Shown: positions 11,836-26,114 of the stretch, piece by piece
How the letters are laid out: every line of letters begins with the position of its first letter
How positions within the stretch are numbered: the stretch's first letter is position 1
Assembly: GCA_030549775.1 (NCBI GenBank)
Contig: CM060175.1
Span: 95,657,470-95,721,469 of the forward strand
DNA from: Tamarix chinensis
Lineage: Eukaryota; Streptophyta; Magnoliopsida; Caryophyllales; Tamaricaceae
DNA: 64,000 nt
Direction of reading: 5' to 3'
Notes under the pieces: generated by a model
Database searches by the model: none
Told to the model about the DNA's origin: nothing
Seen by the model: the letters and a program-made list of their open reading frames with translations, nothing else
Position numbers and translations under genes: made by a program

Positions 11836-12944
11836 GGTTCCCACCGAAGATATTTTTTGATGGTAGGTGTAATAATTTTTTTTTGTTGAGAATTAACTAG
11901 ATTAATTTGAGTTGGGATGTTTTTATTTGATTTTGACCTGACCTCGGTTGTTTGGGGAAATTTAAATCCAGCATATGAATTTGGAAGAGTTTTAACCTTT
12001 TAGTGCGGGGTTTCTCCAACAATTGAGCATCCTGTTTTTGTATCTGAATGGCTAATGTGTTGGAATTTGGGGAGCCTTGAAACTAATTTGGTTTTGGTTG
12101 ACTGAGTTGGATGATTTTTTTTTAGGTGGGCATTCAATTCTTGGTCAATGTTTTTCGTTTTGTATGTATGCATTGCATGCTAGGGCCATATTAGGTTGAC
12201 TTTCGTCTCTTCTTTGAGTTGCCCGCTCAGTTACTCTTTAGTTCCGAACTGCATTCTTTACGTTTGTATTCGAAGTCTCTAACCCCTATGTTGATGTAGA
12301 AAAATGTTGCGGCAACAAAGATGGCGAGATTGTGGTTAATTGTTAATTCTGAAGATCGATTGGATTACCATATATATGTGTATGGGATCAATGCCTACCA
12401 GTTATGTATTAGCTGCCCGACCCCTCTTACACCAGTAACAGGATTTGACAGACAGGTCTGTGTAAAGTTCCACATTCATTGAAAAAAGTTTCATCGAAGC
12501 ATTCGTTACCGAATCTCTGACATGTAAACAATCTATTTTGTCTTGTTTGGAAATTTTATCTTACCACAACGGTGAATATGCCTTCCCTTGATGTTTTCTG
12601 ACCGAGGAGAGTTTGAGAATTTTCGTTTCAGGAACTGTATAAGCTATTACGTTTTGGATCGTTAATTAACTGTTCAAACTCCATTTAGATTCGTTTTAAT
12701 AAAACTGGTATTGATGTAGATAGATGGTAATACTTTTGCTTTTATTACTATCGTTCTACGGAGAAATTTTTGCAAAACTTTTGATTGATTGGTCTTAGTG
12801 GAAGAATAGATTATTTTTAAAAAAAATAAAAAGTAAAAATGCAGTATGATACTTGATTTACTCATTTTTTTAGTAATTACAATATAATTCTTCTTGGTTT
12901 TCTGATTCTTAGAAGTCTGGATTTTTCCCCATCTTCTTCTATAT
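11836..12944. other. Intergenic, nothing recognised
   Basis: Plain AT-rich sequence of about 1.1 kb. The only open stretches are under 65 codons with no family resemblance. A (TA)n-like run (ATATATATGTGTATGGG) is near 12370. I see no gene, repeat array or RNA gene. Confidence 0.5.
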
Positions 12945-14275
12945 TTCTAGGCACCCCTACAGATGACAATCGGGTTAGATAGGTCGAATTATAATAAGTC
13001 TTTTTATTTTTATTTTTATTTTTTTTACGGATTCATCATGTGTGGGATCGGATCATTTGGAATTTTAATCATTTTGAGTCATCTAATTGATCGGGTCAGG
13101 TTGGATTTGGATCGTTGTAGATTTGGATTGTATTTGGTTAATTTATAACCTTTGATTGAGATTATGTTATATTAGCTTGTTGAGTCGGTTTGAATTAGGT
13201 TATAAGAATGTGAATGGAATACATTTTATCCGAAACTTGATGGGTTTTATTTGTCGGATACTTATACGGATATGGATAAATAGATATAGATGATAAAAAA
13301 AATATCCGTCAGGTTTGTGTACGGATACGAGTATGGGATATCCATATCCATAGTCGTACAATACTTGTATCCGTTTGTCAGATATAAATTATCATTTTAT
13401 CCTTAATTTTAAAATAAATATAATATAAATTCAGGCTAAAATTGTCATTTAACTTAATTCTAAATGAGTGTATTTATCGGGTAATGGATTTATTCATCGG
13501 GTAAAAGATATCTAACGGATACGGATACAGATGTATTAGTGGATATTCATTCGAGGTACCGATAGGAATTTAGGCACATATTTTCTTATCGAGTACGAGT
13601 ACGGGTTTGGGTGTACCACACCCCTTTTACATTTCTATTGAGTTGGGTTTGGGCCGAGCAAGCTCGTATTAGGGTAATTTCATATTAGAGATAATTTGAT
13701 GAGTGAGGTTTAAATTAACTTGATGAATTACATCTTTTTAGGTTTTAATGGATCAGTTTTGGTTCAGACTAAGTTAATCATGGATCGAATTATTTTAGAT
13801 TTGGGTCAAATCAAACATTAATTACTAAAATTAATCTAACTCATTAATCTTGTAGGCAAGCATTAAATTTAACTTCATATAAGTATGTAGTTAATAATGT
13901 GTTATTAATTGCTATTTATTTATTATTATAACTTTTTAATGTTGTGTTTTTAGGTAAAAAAAAGGACAAATTAAAATATTATTGATGAATAAGTAATTTC
14001 ACAATAAAAATAAGAAAAATAAGTAAAATGTATAATAATACATTTTTAAAAGTTTTAAATAAATAATAAGATATGTATTTTTTTATTATCGTACCTAGTT
14101 AAGGTTGAATTTGATTTTGTCGAGTCGAATCGGATTGATAACGGGTTGCGTTAATGTTGGGTTATGGCGTCGGGTTGAGGTTGAATTAAGTTACTTATAT
14201 TCAGATTAGTATCAGATCAGATCGAATGGGTTGGATCAACTTTTTTCAGCACTAAGCACCACCATTATATTATTG
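12945..14275. repeat. GGATAC/GGGT-rich dispersed repeat, probably a non-autonomous transposon
   Basis: The segment opens with a GATGACAATCGGGTTAG-type sequence and closes with TTGGATCAACTTTTTTCAGC. Edge sequences of this style (removal of GGGTCGGGT-like blocks toward an A/T-rich middle) are common in plant dispersed repeats. Between about 13210 and 13610 there is a cluster of TATCCGT/ACGGATA words in both orientations. I could not define a clean target duplication or matched inverted ends, so class and limits are uncertain. Confidence 0.3.
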
Positions 14276-16240
14276 ATACAATTTGTTTGGTCATGAGGAC
14301 CACCAATTGGTGCCAAAAATTATAGATTAATTTTTTTTCTTTTTATAAACTATATAATTATTTTTATCTATTTACAAGATTTTACTGCTAGAATAAGTAT
14401 AATCAGATGTAAATTAGAAAGAATTACACAAGAAAAGAAAGAGGGAAAAATATTAACTGTTACTAATTTACAACATTAGGTTCAATAAATTTCATAAGTT
14501 ATTATATGTTAATTTGCTATATAAGCACTATAACATATCACATGGCATGATTTCATAACTAATAAAGATATCCTTCTATGAACAATAATTTTAATCTAAA
14601 TCATAATTCACACACACACACATATTGTCATTATAATATTATATTTTATAGTTATTCAAATTTCCTTTGATTATTTATTTTATGATTTGATTTAAATCAA
14701 ATAATATGATGTTAAATTTTATATTTATTTGAGTTAAATTTTATCTAAATAGTATATATTAATAATACAAATTTATCATACTTATTTTTATTTAATTTTA
14801 TAATAGTTCATGAATCCTATGTGGATAAAAAATTAAAATAAAGTAAAAATAGGAGCAAATTTCTCATCTGCACAAAAATAAAGCTAAAAAATTAAAAACA
14901 TTTTTTGTAAAATCATTTGTCTCGCATCTGACTAAATAAATTACATTTTACATCTTATCTCGGAAAACAGATGGATCAAACAAAATCTTAAAATTGCCTA
15001 TCATTTTCGTCGGTAAGACATACCTCAACGAAATAATAAATTGTCACCCAATCAAATATATACACCTTCAAAGCCTGCTTAGGAAGTCGAAGAATAGAAA
15101 ACTTCAAAAATCATGAGATCAATCTATTTGGCTTAGGAATAAACACTATGCTAATGATGAGAAGATGGTCAACAAGAAAGCCCATTTCAATATATTAGTT
15201 AGGACTATATACGGTTTGGAAATGAAACTAAATTGGAAAATACAAAATAAATTTTAGTAAGGTATCAATCAAAGATTATTCTTGCCAAAGACTTTTTAAG
15301 AATGATTGCTAAAATTAGGGAGATAAAAATATAAATTTTATTTAGGTATTAGTTAAAGATTACTGCTCACAATGACTTTTCATACGTAAACATTAAAGTC
15401 AAAATATGAAAGACTGAATTTTATTTAGTTATTTTGATATTTAACACAATATTATAAGAATATTTTGTGGTTTTAGTAATTTTACTTAGATAAATTTATA
15501 TTTTAATTTATCTTTACTTGATAATCTAAATAATAAAAATACATTACCTTCTCAATATTTAAATGAAATTATATATACAGAAAGTTATCCATAAAATGTG
15601 AGGTTAAATGTCTGAATCTTTGAATAAAATATATCCAAATTTAAAATATAAGATATTAATTAAATATTTTTAGCACATGAAAATAATATTCTTTAATAAT
15701 ATTTATATTGGATAAAATCTTAGGTTACAGTTGACTTCTAAATTATTTTTAAATTATTAGTATATTTTATCTGAAGTAAATTATTATTTACTAAAAAAAA
15801 TAATTTTTTTTATCATAATTTATTATAAATAAAATTAATTGAAACATAAACAAAAGTATTAGTATAATTTATTCCCTTTTGTATGACTTTTCCAAACCCT
15901 AGCGTTGTTTCCTCCGTTATCCCACTCCGAGATTCCTAGCAGGGTCCATCCAACGTGTTACGTTTGTCCTCAAAGTCTCAACCTCATGGAAATTTCCAAA
16001 GATGACTAGACGAGAAAGAGAAGAAAACAACGGAGACTGAATTACAGATGGACGCCACCTGGCAACAGACATAGGCTTTGCCTGCCAAGGTTTCAAGCTG
16101 GTGGTCATACTGCCGAAGTACCTGTTGAACAGTAAACCCGCTGGTCAAGAAAGAAAAATCAAGCAAGAAGAAACGTACTGAGCGAGGCACGAGACCAAAA
16201 TACAAGAAGAAAAACGAAAAACAGCGGGCATTAATTAGGC
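14276..16240. other. Intergenic AT-rich DNA upstream of P4H
   Basis: Very AT-rich up to about 15870, with a short (CA)n run near 14610. From about 15890 to 16230 the GC content rises, as expected of a promoter-proximal region. No coding exon is recognised on either strand; the short open stretches at 15917-16205 on the minus strand resemble nothing I know. Confidence 0.5.
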
Positions 16241-16246
16241 GTTGCG

Positions 16247-16264
16247 TTTATATTACATATATTC
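16247..16264 (+). promoter_or_regulatory. Candidate TATA region of P4H
   Basis: TTTATATTACATATATTC lies about 85-100 bp before the P4H start codon, a plausible spacing for a TATA region with a short 5' UTR. It is the best candidate nearby, but AT-rich sequence makes chance matches likely. Confidence 0.3.
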
Positions 16265-16347
16265 TCGTTAGTAACAGTCATTAAACTCCTACCCCCCATT
16301 TAACACGGGGAAAAGGTGGAAGAACAGAAATCCAAAGCAAGAAAGGC

Positions 16348-19300
16348 ATGGCGTCTGCGATGAAAATCGTGTTTGGACTTCTAACATTCGTGACAGTAGG
16401 AATGGTTATCGGTAATTCACTTTCTCTCTTCTTTTTGATCACAAATTTATTCTTATCTTTCCGATTTCCTGTTCCGGCGATCACACCGCAATTCCGCTGC
16501 CGTGGTGTTATTCATCTAAAAGTTGAAATTGCAGGAAGCAGCTACTTTGCTTGCATCTGTGGACTTACTTTTTCCACTATTTTAGATTTCGTGTATATAC
16601 TATTTTCTTACTACTATGAGTTGGCAGTTTTTCTTTTCATTTTAATTGTTGAGACTTGAGGTAGGTATTTGTGGTCCTGTACATAATCTTTCTTTCAATT
16701 GGATCGAGTAGATTACCTTTTGTTCCTGGGTTGTTTTTTTCGTATCTTTACAAGTCCACTTTCTGTTGACTTGTGAATCGATTCATTTAAATTGTCTCCT
16801 CTCATCTGGCGAATGCCGAATTATGTAAATGCACCAAGTCTAATGTAGTTTCACTCCGTCAATTATGCGCGATTTACTAGTTGTGAGTGTATTTTCGTTT
16901 GGCATTTTCCTTTAGAAACTGTAATTTCTTTCTTTCTTTGGTGATTCCTATACAATCTTAGTTGTGATCGATTGCTGTTCCTAGTCAGTTCGGAACTAGG
17001 TCTCTCAAGGTTCATGTCTGATGTCGTTGATGGTTTTGTTTTGGAATATTTCAGGTGCTTTATTTCAGCTCGCATTCATTCATAGGCTTGAAGAGTCGTC
17101 TGGTACGTAGCCTTCTATTATTGTTGTTATTACTTCTACTACGAGTACTACTGCCTCCCGCACTGTTGCTGCTGCTGCTACTTCTACTGGTTGTTGTTCA
17201 GTAACCCGACCCAACCCTCTAGTTCTTAAAACGATCCAACAATTTTGTGAAATTTCAAAACTGCATATCATTTCCTGGATAATTTATAATGCAAGATTAA
17301 TTTTTGTGATAGAAGAAATAAGCAAAGGAAATGAAGTTGTGGAAGGGAAACAGGGGGAATTTAGGAAAAAGAGAGAAGATGCGGGAGAAATACAAGAGGG
17401 TAGAGAAGAACTCGGAGGGAAGTATCAATAATTATTCAATGATGGAACTAAATCTGAAATATCTTAAAAGATCTACCAAAAATAATTTACCTCTTTATTC
17501 TTACATTGCTTATTCATAACTGGGTCCAAACATCTAATATTAAATCCATCAAATCTACCAAATATTATCTAAATCATAGTAGATACTACAAAAGCAGTTA
17601 AATCTTAAGAAATAAAATATATGTCTTAAGCATAGCTGCATCAATTTACACCGTCATTTATGTCGTTTCAAGATATTTGAAACATTCAAATGATTTTTCC
17701 TTTTATCGAAAGTATATTTTTGACTTGCTCTTTTTGCTCTAAAATCAAAAGTGAAAGTTGAATTAATTCAATATGTGCTTCACTTACAGAGATTTTGATA
17801 TTGAGATAGACAAGGGAGAGTCAAGGGACAACTGTCTTTGATACGAAAATATGATTTATTCTAATTTTGGTTCATTGGTATCATTTTTTGCTTTCTAGGC
17901 TTCAAAGTTATATCTAGCATAGTGTTAAAAGTAAAATAGCTCACTGCGAATATATGTTAAAATCAAAATGATGCTTACAAGGCCTTTCCTTGGTGTTTCT
18001 ACTTCTGCTGAATTGTGTACTTGTATTATCTACAGGCACAATGTTTCCATCCAATAGAAAAGTGCAAGAGCTTCACAATAATGGCTACCTTCAGCTGTCT
18101 ACAGGTTGGTATCTTCCTCATGAGATTCTTTGTAGCGACATAATATATTACATTTTTGAGCTTGACTGGCTAGAAATTGGTCTCGTCAAAAAGTATACTT
18201 GGTTGCTTCCCCTCACAACTTGATGAGACACATAATTAGGGATGGCGGCAGTATGTATCTTTATAAATAACTTTGGTCTGTTTCTGAGGGTTCATTATAG
18301 ATGAAACATTTGTTGCTTTGACACATTAAATTGAGGGGACAGAGCAGTTACTTATGAAATTTTAGCTGTTGGTATTGCATTTAATGCTTTTATAATACTT
18401 TGATGCTCTGTCGTATACACAACAAATTTAATACATAAATCCTAATTCTCAATTATGTAGTAAATGGTAAGAAGGAGTCAAACCCACAAGGAATGGTGTT
18501 TAATCAATAATTTTGTAATTGATATTAAAACTCCGGTTACACAATTTCATTAATTCTATTACTAATTCTATACTATAGTCAACTTTGCTCTCTAATTGAT
18601 GAATGAGGATAGGAATGAATTGATTATGGAATTAAGGTATCAAATACTTATGGAAAAAGGATGATTCTAAATAATTTAATGTTGACCTTTAGAAACTCAT
18701 AATAATTCATCTCTTTGCTTTCTCTCAATTCTATTAAATTGAATAAGTTCTCAATTTATCACCTAACTATTTAATAACCTAGGTTACGAACGCTAGATTC
18801 AATTAATGGCAGCATTATAAATGGAAAGCAGTTAACTACAATCATAATCACATAAGCTCGGATTATGCAATTGTACGAATTAATGGATAAGATTAACAAT
18901 TAACCTTTTTGCTACCCTAGATATGTTAATTAACAATTACGGGTTAATTATGTTGTCATAGCGGACATTAAGTTCTAAACTAAATAGGTGATCAATCTAA
19001 TTAGTCTAAATTCTTAATCTATGATACGAAATCATTCAATTCCATCCATTAATTCAATTAAATTTCATATAGAATCAAACCTTCAAATTGTGTTGTTATA
19101 TTTGAAACATAATTCCATCATCAAATCATCCTACCTTGTTTTATTTACTCTAACATCTGCATAATTGTAAGATCACACTATTACATGCAATAACTTGTAA
19201 TTAATACAAATAACATCTAATAATAGTAACAGCACACTAAAAGCAAGAGAAATAAAAACACAATTGCAGAAACTTTACTTGCATTCAATCAAAATGTAGA

Positions 19301-22300
19301 ACTTGCAATTAAGAAAGGAATAGAGAAGGACTTATTACTTGAATTGCAGACCGTCAATTGTTTCAATAGAATACAAGAAAGATAAAAGAAATTGGAATTG
19401 TGAAGTACATGTATTTTCTAGAGGAAATAGAGAAAGAGAGCACATTCAATTGTTTCGAATCCTAAAAACTGATTTTCGACCCCCGAATTGATAGAGAATA
19501 TATCAGAAAATAGGTTGTGTGAGCGGTTATAAAATTTAAGAAAAACACGGTCCGTTAGGAAATACGGGACCTCCGTGTTTTTCTCTGATTCTTTGCCAAA
19601 TTCTGGACTCTGAAAAAAAAGAATTGAGATTTTAACACGACCCGTGTTTAGGAAACACGGGGGTACCGTGTTCTTGGCTCTTTCACCCTTCTTCCCTTAA
19701 AATTTCAGCACAATTTCTCTTGGTGTATTTGCTTCATTTCCAACTTTTCTCCCCTTGCTTCAATGTTTCTTGATGTGTTCTTTGCTTGATTTCCTCTTTT
19801 CGTTGATTTCTCCTTTGAATTTCTTCATTTTTATCTTTTCCTGCAAAATCTATTCAAAAGAGAAAAACTCGAGAAAAGATTAAATCTTATAAAATTAATG
19901 AGGAATAAATGATATTTTTAAGCAAGAAAATAGTCTATAAATTCCATCTATCAAATACCCCCATGCTTAAATCATTGCTTGTCCTCAAGCAACATCATAA
20001 CATGCACATGAGTACATCAAGAAATTCAAGTGAGATAAGTCACGGATTACAAGAATTGTAAGGTTGGATTTATTCATTCACAGAGTTTAACAATGCATTG
20101 GGACTTAAAACACTTATAAATCATAAAATCACAATGTTGAGAATATTTTGGATCACACATCTAACTCACCTTATAAACAGTCTTATCAAATGCTCAAATG
20201 GGTAGGGAACAAAAGTTAATATAGTTAGTATCTCACCATGCAAAGTTAGATTAAGATTAATGAAATTTAAATTGGCAGATTCTTACTTTCGGTGTGTGAA
20301 AACACTCACTCTTATATGTGTATGGTGTGATGTGTTTACTCTCAAAACTTCTCCAAATGATAATGATCGCCCATATGTTTGCCATTATTCTCAATTTGCC
20401 ATCGCAGAAAAGAACTGCAGTATATAAGAATCAAAAGGTCTTGAAATTGGTTGTAATGGGGCTAATGTTATAAGGTAGGGTATAATTTTGGGATTGTAGC
20501 TTAACTCTATTAATTGGAGAAGCAAATTTTTTTTATTATTAATTTTTATTTTTTTATTTTTAAAGAAGTTACAATCCTTTCCCTTCAATGGCTCTAATTT
20601 TATTCTCAATTTTTTTTTCAGCTCCTTCACCAAAATTTTGCACCCCCATGCTTGGATTTTACCTTATCAACAAATGTTTTCCCTGAAAATTTATTGCTTC
20701 ACTAGTTATAGAGTAAGGAGGGGAAATTCATCTGGAGATTAGTTGTTAATGAAGGTTAAATCAATAGAATAAGGCTTAGGCTCAAGGGGGTTTATGCAAA
20801 TGGATAATAATTTTCAAGGTAAGCTTTTTGGTTTTGTAGCTAATAAAGAAAGAAGAATGCCTTTATCATTTTCAAATATCCTAAAGTTCTATGTAGTCTT
20901 GAAGAGAATTAATGGCAAATTCTAGTTTCACATATCATTGGAGAATACACACAAGTTGTGTGAGCGGTTACAAAATTTAAGAAAAACACGGTCCGTGTTT
21001 AGGCAACATGGGACCTCCGTGTTTTTCTCTGAATTCTCTGTCAAATTCCGGACTCTGAAAAAAAGAACTGAGATTTTAACATGGCCCGTGTTTAGGAAAC
21101 ACGGGGGTACCATGTTCTTGGCTCTTTCACCCTTCTTCCCTTAAAATTTCTGCACAACTTCTCTTGGTGTATTTGCTTCATTTCCAACTTTTCCCCCTTT
21201 GCTTCAATGTTTCTTGATGTGTTCTTTGCTTGATTTCCTCTTTTCGTTGATTTCTCCTTTGAATTTCTTCATTTTTATCTTTTCCTGCAAAATCTATTCA
21301 AAAGAGAAAAACTCGAGAGAAAAGATTAAATCTTATAAAATTAATGAGGAAGAAATGACATTTTTATGCAAGAAAATAGTCTATAAATTCCATCTATCAT
21401 ACTTTTGTTATGAGTGTATGCATGTTGTAGTCAGTTTTTCATTCTCTGTGGTCGAGCAGTTTTTTTGCTTGGAGTTCTACTATGCTTCTAAATCTAAATG
21501 TCTTTAGTGTATTCTTTCGCTTCCCCTTTGTTCCCTTCTTTTGCTTATTTCTGTCTGTGCTTTGTGGTTTAAACATGATTTACATCATGCTTAAATATCA
21601 TTATTATAATGATTTTGGTACTAGTTTCTGTATTACATGCTTTATGTTTGGCATATAGGTATATCACATTGGACTAATGACAAGGAAGCAGTCATTTTAC
21701 GTATTGGATATGTGAGTAATTGTTCTTGTGCCTAAATATGTCTGTTTAGCCCATTGGATTTATCATGCTTCAAAACAGTGCTTACATGCAGCTTAATCCA
21801 TCGTAGAATTCTTACTTTGGAGCAGTGGCGGAGCTAAGATTTTAAATCCATGGTGTCCCTGGCCTATTGCCATAGCCAAAGATTATGACTCCATGTCTCA
21901 TCGTATAAAACAATATTACAATCAATTGACTAAGAATTAATCAGTATCATCCTTTTTTTATACATATGAATAGTTGTCTACGAATAAGCAACAATTGCAA
22001 TCTTCCACAAAAAATTAATTGACCTTTTAACATCATTAACCAAAGTTCTTCAAATTTTTTGGACAAAAAAGTTTATAACATATTGGCATCCTAATTCAAG
22101 AATTAGAATCGTCAAAGGTATTATAAAACCCTACAAAATCAATAAAGTCAAAAATGAAAAATGTACATCTTGATTCCGAATTCATCATAAACTGGGAATT
22201 GCAATTTTGCAAGTGGAATAAAAGTGAACAATTTAGTCAAACAGCAGAAAACCAAGATGAATTGCAAATGGAATAAGGGTGAACAATTTTATGAGCAGAA

Positions 22301-25300
22301 AACCGAGTAGCAACAATGTGCGCATAAATAAACATACTACAAATTGCAGCAACATAGTAGGAAAAAGAGACAAAAATCGATGGAGTAAAGACTTGAACGA
22401 TGGTCTGCTACAACGGAACTTGGGAACCGCACTGTCACGTGAACACTGTCATTTGTAATGGTGTCCCTCCCTCTTTATTATATAAGTTAACTCTAATGTA
22501 TGTACGTATATACCACGGCCTGGCCAAGGCTCTGTCTCTGCTTTGGAGCCCTGTGACAATCCATGTGCTAATGATTTAATTTGTTATTATTCATTTTGCA
22601 TTTGAGTTCATTCAGTGCCTCTAACTTTGTATCTTATTGAGTTTAGCTTTTGGTATTTACATAAGAGAAGAAGATGGGCAATGTTCTGAGTTAAAAGAAC
22701 CTTTAGGAGCGAGACCTATAATTGACAAAACAAAATGATGTTTTGGCCGGCAAAAATCCTACATTATTTGTCATCATTGCTAAAATGTGAGCATGGGAGA
22801 ATTTATTAGTTTAGGTTTTGTCCAGATCACTCTATACGGTCAGGGAGTAATAAGGGTTGGAAAATGACATTTTTTTCTTTTTCTGTTTTTAATGGCATTT
22901 ATTACATTCTTCTTCTCAACTATTTTTTTCCTTTATCAATTATATGTTTTAAATTTTCAGTTTGATTGAATTTGTTAAAAATCCTCCTAGAGAGGTTATG
23001 TTGATAAATCTTAAAATAGGGTTTCATTTATGGTTTGCCTTTTTTTCTATAAAAAAAATATAATATTTTCCCTGCTTCTCTTTTTGTTGAACTGTTTTGT
23101 TTCACCTACATGCATTACACAGAGACATCCCTTCCCATCTTCTCTTTCTATCATCAGGCTTTTGATATTGATTTGTGCCTTTTCCACAATTAATTTCTAT
23201 ATGTAAACTTGTGGTGCTTTGATTTTCTTGCTTTTTGAAACTTAGATATTTGAAACTGGTACTTTGATGCTGTTATTCTTCTGAGTTTAGTTTTTTTCTC
23301 TAACAGTTCATTCTTTCCCCCTTCATGAATAATCTAGGTCAAACCTGAAGTGATTAATTGGTCACCACGAATAATTGTACTCCACAATTTTCTGAGCATG
23401 GAGGTAAGAGAATATAAAGTTATTTCTCCCCCAAATTTATATCAAAATATCATTTTTTATGATAATATATAGTCTGACTCCATTCTCTTTCATGCCTTTT
23501 TAGTACAGACTTTCTAAATTATGTTTGGATGAGCTTCTGATAATGTTCATGGACCTATTCCTTTGCAGGAGTGTGATTATCTTAGAGCTATTGCTCGGCC
23601 TCGTCTGCAAGTTTCTACTGTAGTGGACACAAAAACTGGAAAGGTTTTTGCCCCTTGCTGTGTTACCTTTTTTTTTTATTTTTTTTTATAACTTATTATT
23701 TGTATTTCATTTTTATTCTTATCCTTTTGCATAGTTGGAAGAAAATGTATAAGGCAATATTTCATCAGTATCACTTTGTTTCCTACCTATATGAAAAGAG
23801 GTTGTGAGAGGGAGAATCCTTGCATGGATCTAAATGTAAAGCAGTCCAAAGCAGTCTCTCCATGTGCATTTTCTGATGTTGGATGCATATTTGTTTTGTC
23901 TTTCAACTGCAGGGAATTAAAAGTAATGTCAGAACAAGTTCGGGTATGTTTTTAAATCCAGAAGAGAGAAAGTATCCAATGATACAGGTATTGCATTCTT
24001 TCTTGGTTATTCTTCAATGTCCCTTCACATGTGATGATTGTAATTTGTCTTTTGGCTTTCAGAGTTTCTTGGCATAAATTTTATCATCCTTAAGCAGGGA
24101 ACGCCCCTTCTTTCGTGTCCCAATCTACTTTCTGTACATGTTGATGCAAACTTCACCAATCTGCTTTGCTGTTCTGAAAGTGTCTGCTTTTGTAAGGCTA
24201 GAAACCCGATGAGCTAAACCCAGACTTCGAAATTTATGAATATCATATATAGAAGCATTGAACCTTGGAGTGGCTATGCATATATTACCTGCACAAGGGC
24301 AGTGATGTTATTAGTATTTTTTTTTTGTCCCATTGACTCTCAGGCAATTGAAAAACGAATTTCTGTTTATGCTCAAGTACCAGTTGAAAATGGGGAGCTT
24401 ATTCAAGTTTTGAGGTTTGTGGCAAGATTTTCCCTGTGAATTTCATTTATTGAGGATTAAAACTAATATCTTCTGAGATCAAGCCTAACACCTGCAGAGG
24501 CACAGGTACGAGAAAGATCAGTTTTACAAACCTCATCATGACTATTTTGCAGATGAAGTAAGTTTGTCCTGGCCTTGTTTATTGTACTTTGGTACACGTC
24601 TTTGTTTATCTATCTTTTATAATTGGGTTTATGCATTCTATCTGTCTTCAGTTTAATGTGAAGCGTGGCGGTCAAAGAATAGCAACGATGCTTATGTATT
24701 TGAGTGACAATGTTGCAGGGGGAGAAACATACTTCCCGTTGGTAATTATGTCCTGACAACACTACTTTCCTTTGTTATTAATATGTCGGTAGCTGACTGT
24801 TTCTGAAGTATGTAATTGTATCTTCTTTTTAACTATATACATCTATTTTATCTTGTGCTTTTGTTATGTTCTTATTGTTAGGATAGTTCGTCACTTCAAT
24901 CAGCATCTGCTGTGAATGTACTGAAATGCAGAATTCCAACATGTACTTTCTTTATGCAAATAAAGAGCGGGAAAAAATTGAGTGCTTGATCAACATAGGG
25001 AATGAGGGAATAATGTTATGAGCGATGTTAGGCAAACATCTCGTGGAACTAAGGAAAAGAAATGTGCTTGTAAACATAGTAATTAGTCCTCTGCATAGCA
25101 CACTACAAACCGTTTAGCAAAATAGGTGAACTAACACTTCTCCGAGCTCTTTAGTGCTGTTAGAAAGGGAATACTAGGTTGAATGCTTGAAAAACTTTTA
25201 ATTTGCATTTAGTCTGGGAAAGCAAGGTCCAAACGAGGTTGTTTTCTGTAAAATCTTTTTCAGAACTTTGTAGCTATATTTTCTGAGTTTCTTATATAAA

Positions 25301-26077
25301 TATATTCTTTTTTTTTTCTTACATGTTTTCTGATTGAAATTTTATTATTAATACTAATGTTAATAACAATATTAATATTATTGTCATTAATAATAATAAT
25401 AGTAATAATATTTTATTTATTTTATTAATATTTATCAACACCTAATATTAATAAAAATAATACTAATGATATTATTATTATTAATGTTAATAATAATAAT
25501 AATATTATTAAAATTAATATTCATGATAATAATAATGTTAATTTCAATATTAACATTAATAATAGTACTATTATTAATAATAATTAGTAAATAGTAATAA
25601 TATTACTACTAAAGTTAATATGAATATTAATATTATTAGTAATAATAATAATAACAATTTTAATATTATTATGAATATCATTATATCAATAATAACACTA
25701 TTATTAATGTTAATATTTTGTATTTTCTCAATATTTATAATAATAATAACATTATTACTTTTTCATTATATTATTTTAAGAAAATAAATAATAATAATAA
25801 TAACAATAATAATATTTATGTTATTAACAACAACAATAATATTAAAAATATTAATATTATAATTACTTAGATAAATAATAATATCATTACTGCTATATAT
25901 AATAATGATATTATAATTTTTTTTCATAATAATAATAACGATAATGACATTAATATCATTATTTTTATAATTGATATTTTTATACTTATTTTATTTAATT
26001 TTATTATTATTGTAACTATTCTTAAGATTAAGACATTGATAATATTGTTATTATTATAATTATCATTGTTAGTGGTG

Positions 26078-26114
<37 letters not shown>

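Larger units (their letters stand above)
18401..21399 (-). mobile_element. Tat/Athila-like LTR-retrotransposon deletion remnant in P4H intron 3
   Basis: The element is flanked by TACTT at 18396-18400 and 21400-21404 and has matching ends TGAT...ATCA. Read on the minus strand it has a truncated 5' LTR (20954-21399), about 1 kb of non-coding internal sequence, a polypurine tract and a full 3' LTR (18401-19953). No gag or pol is left. A CCTTGTGGGTTTGACTCC motif near the 3' LTR end and the GTCCTCAAGCAA stretch at 19981-19993 are of the kind seen in Tat/Athila gypsy elements. It is antisense to P4H. Confidence 0.8.

Noticed and set aside
16281..16659. Plus-strand 103-codon frame from the P4H start and a minus-strand frame over it
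   Set aside because: The plus frame is P4H exon 1 reading through into intron 1. The homology leaves at the GT at 16412, and the minus frame is its shadow.
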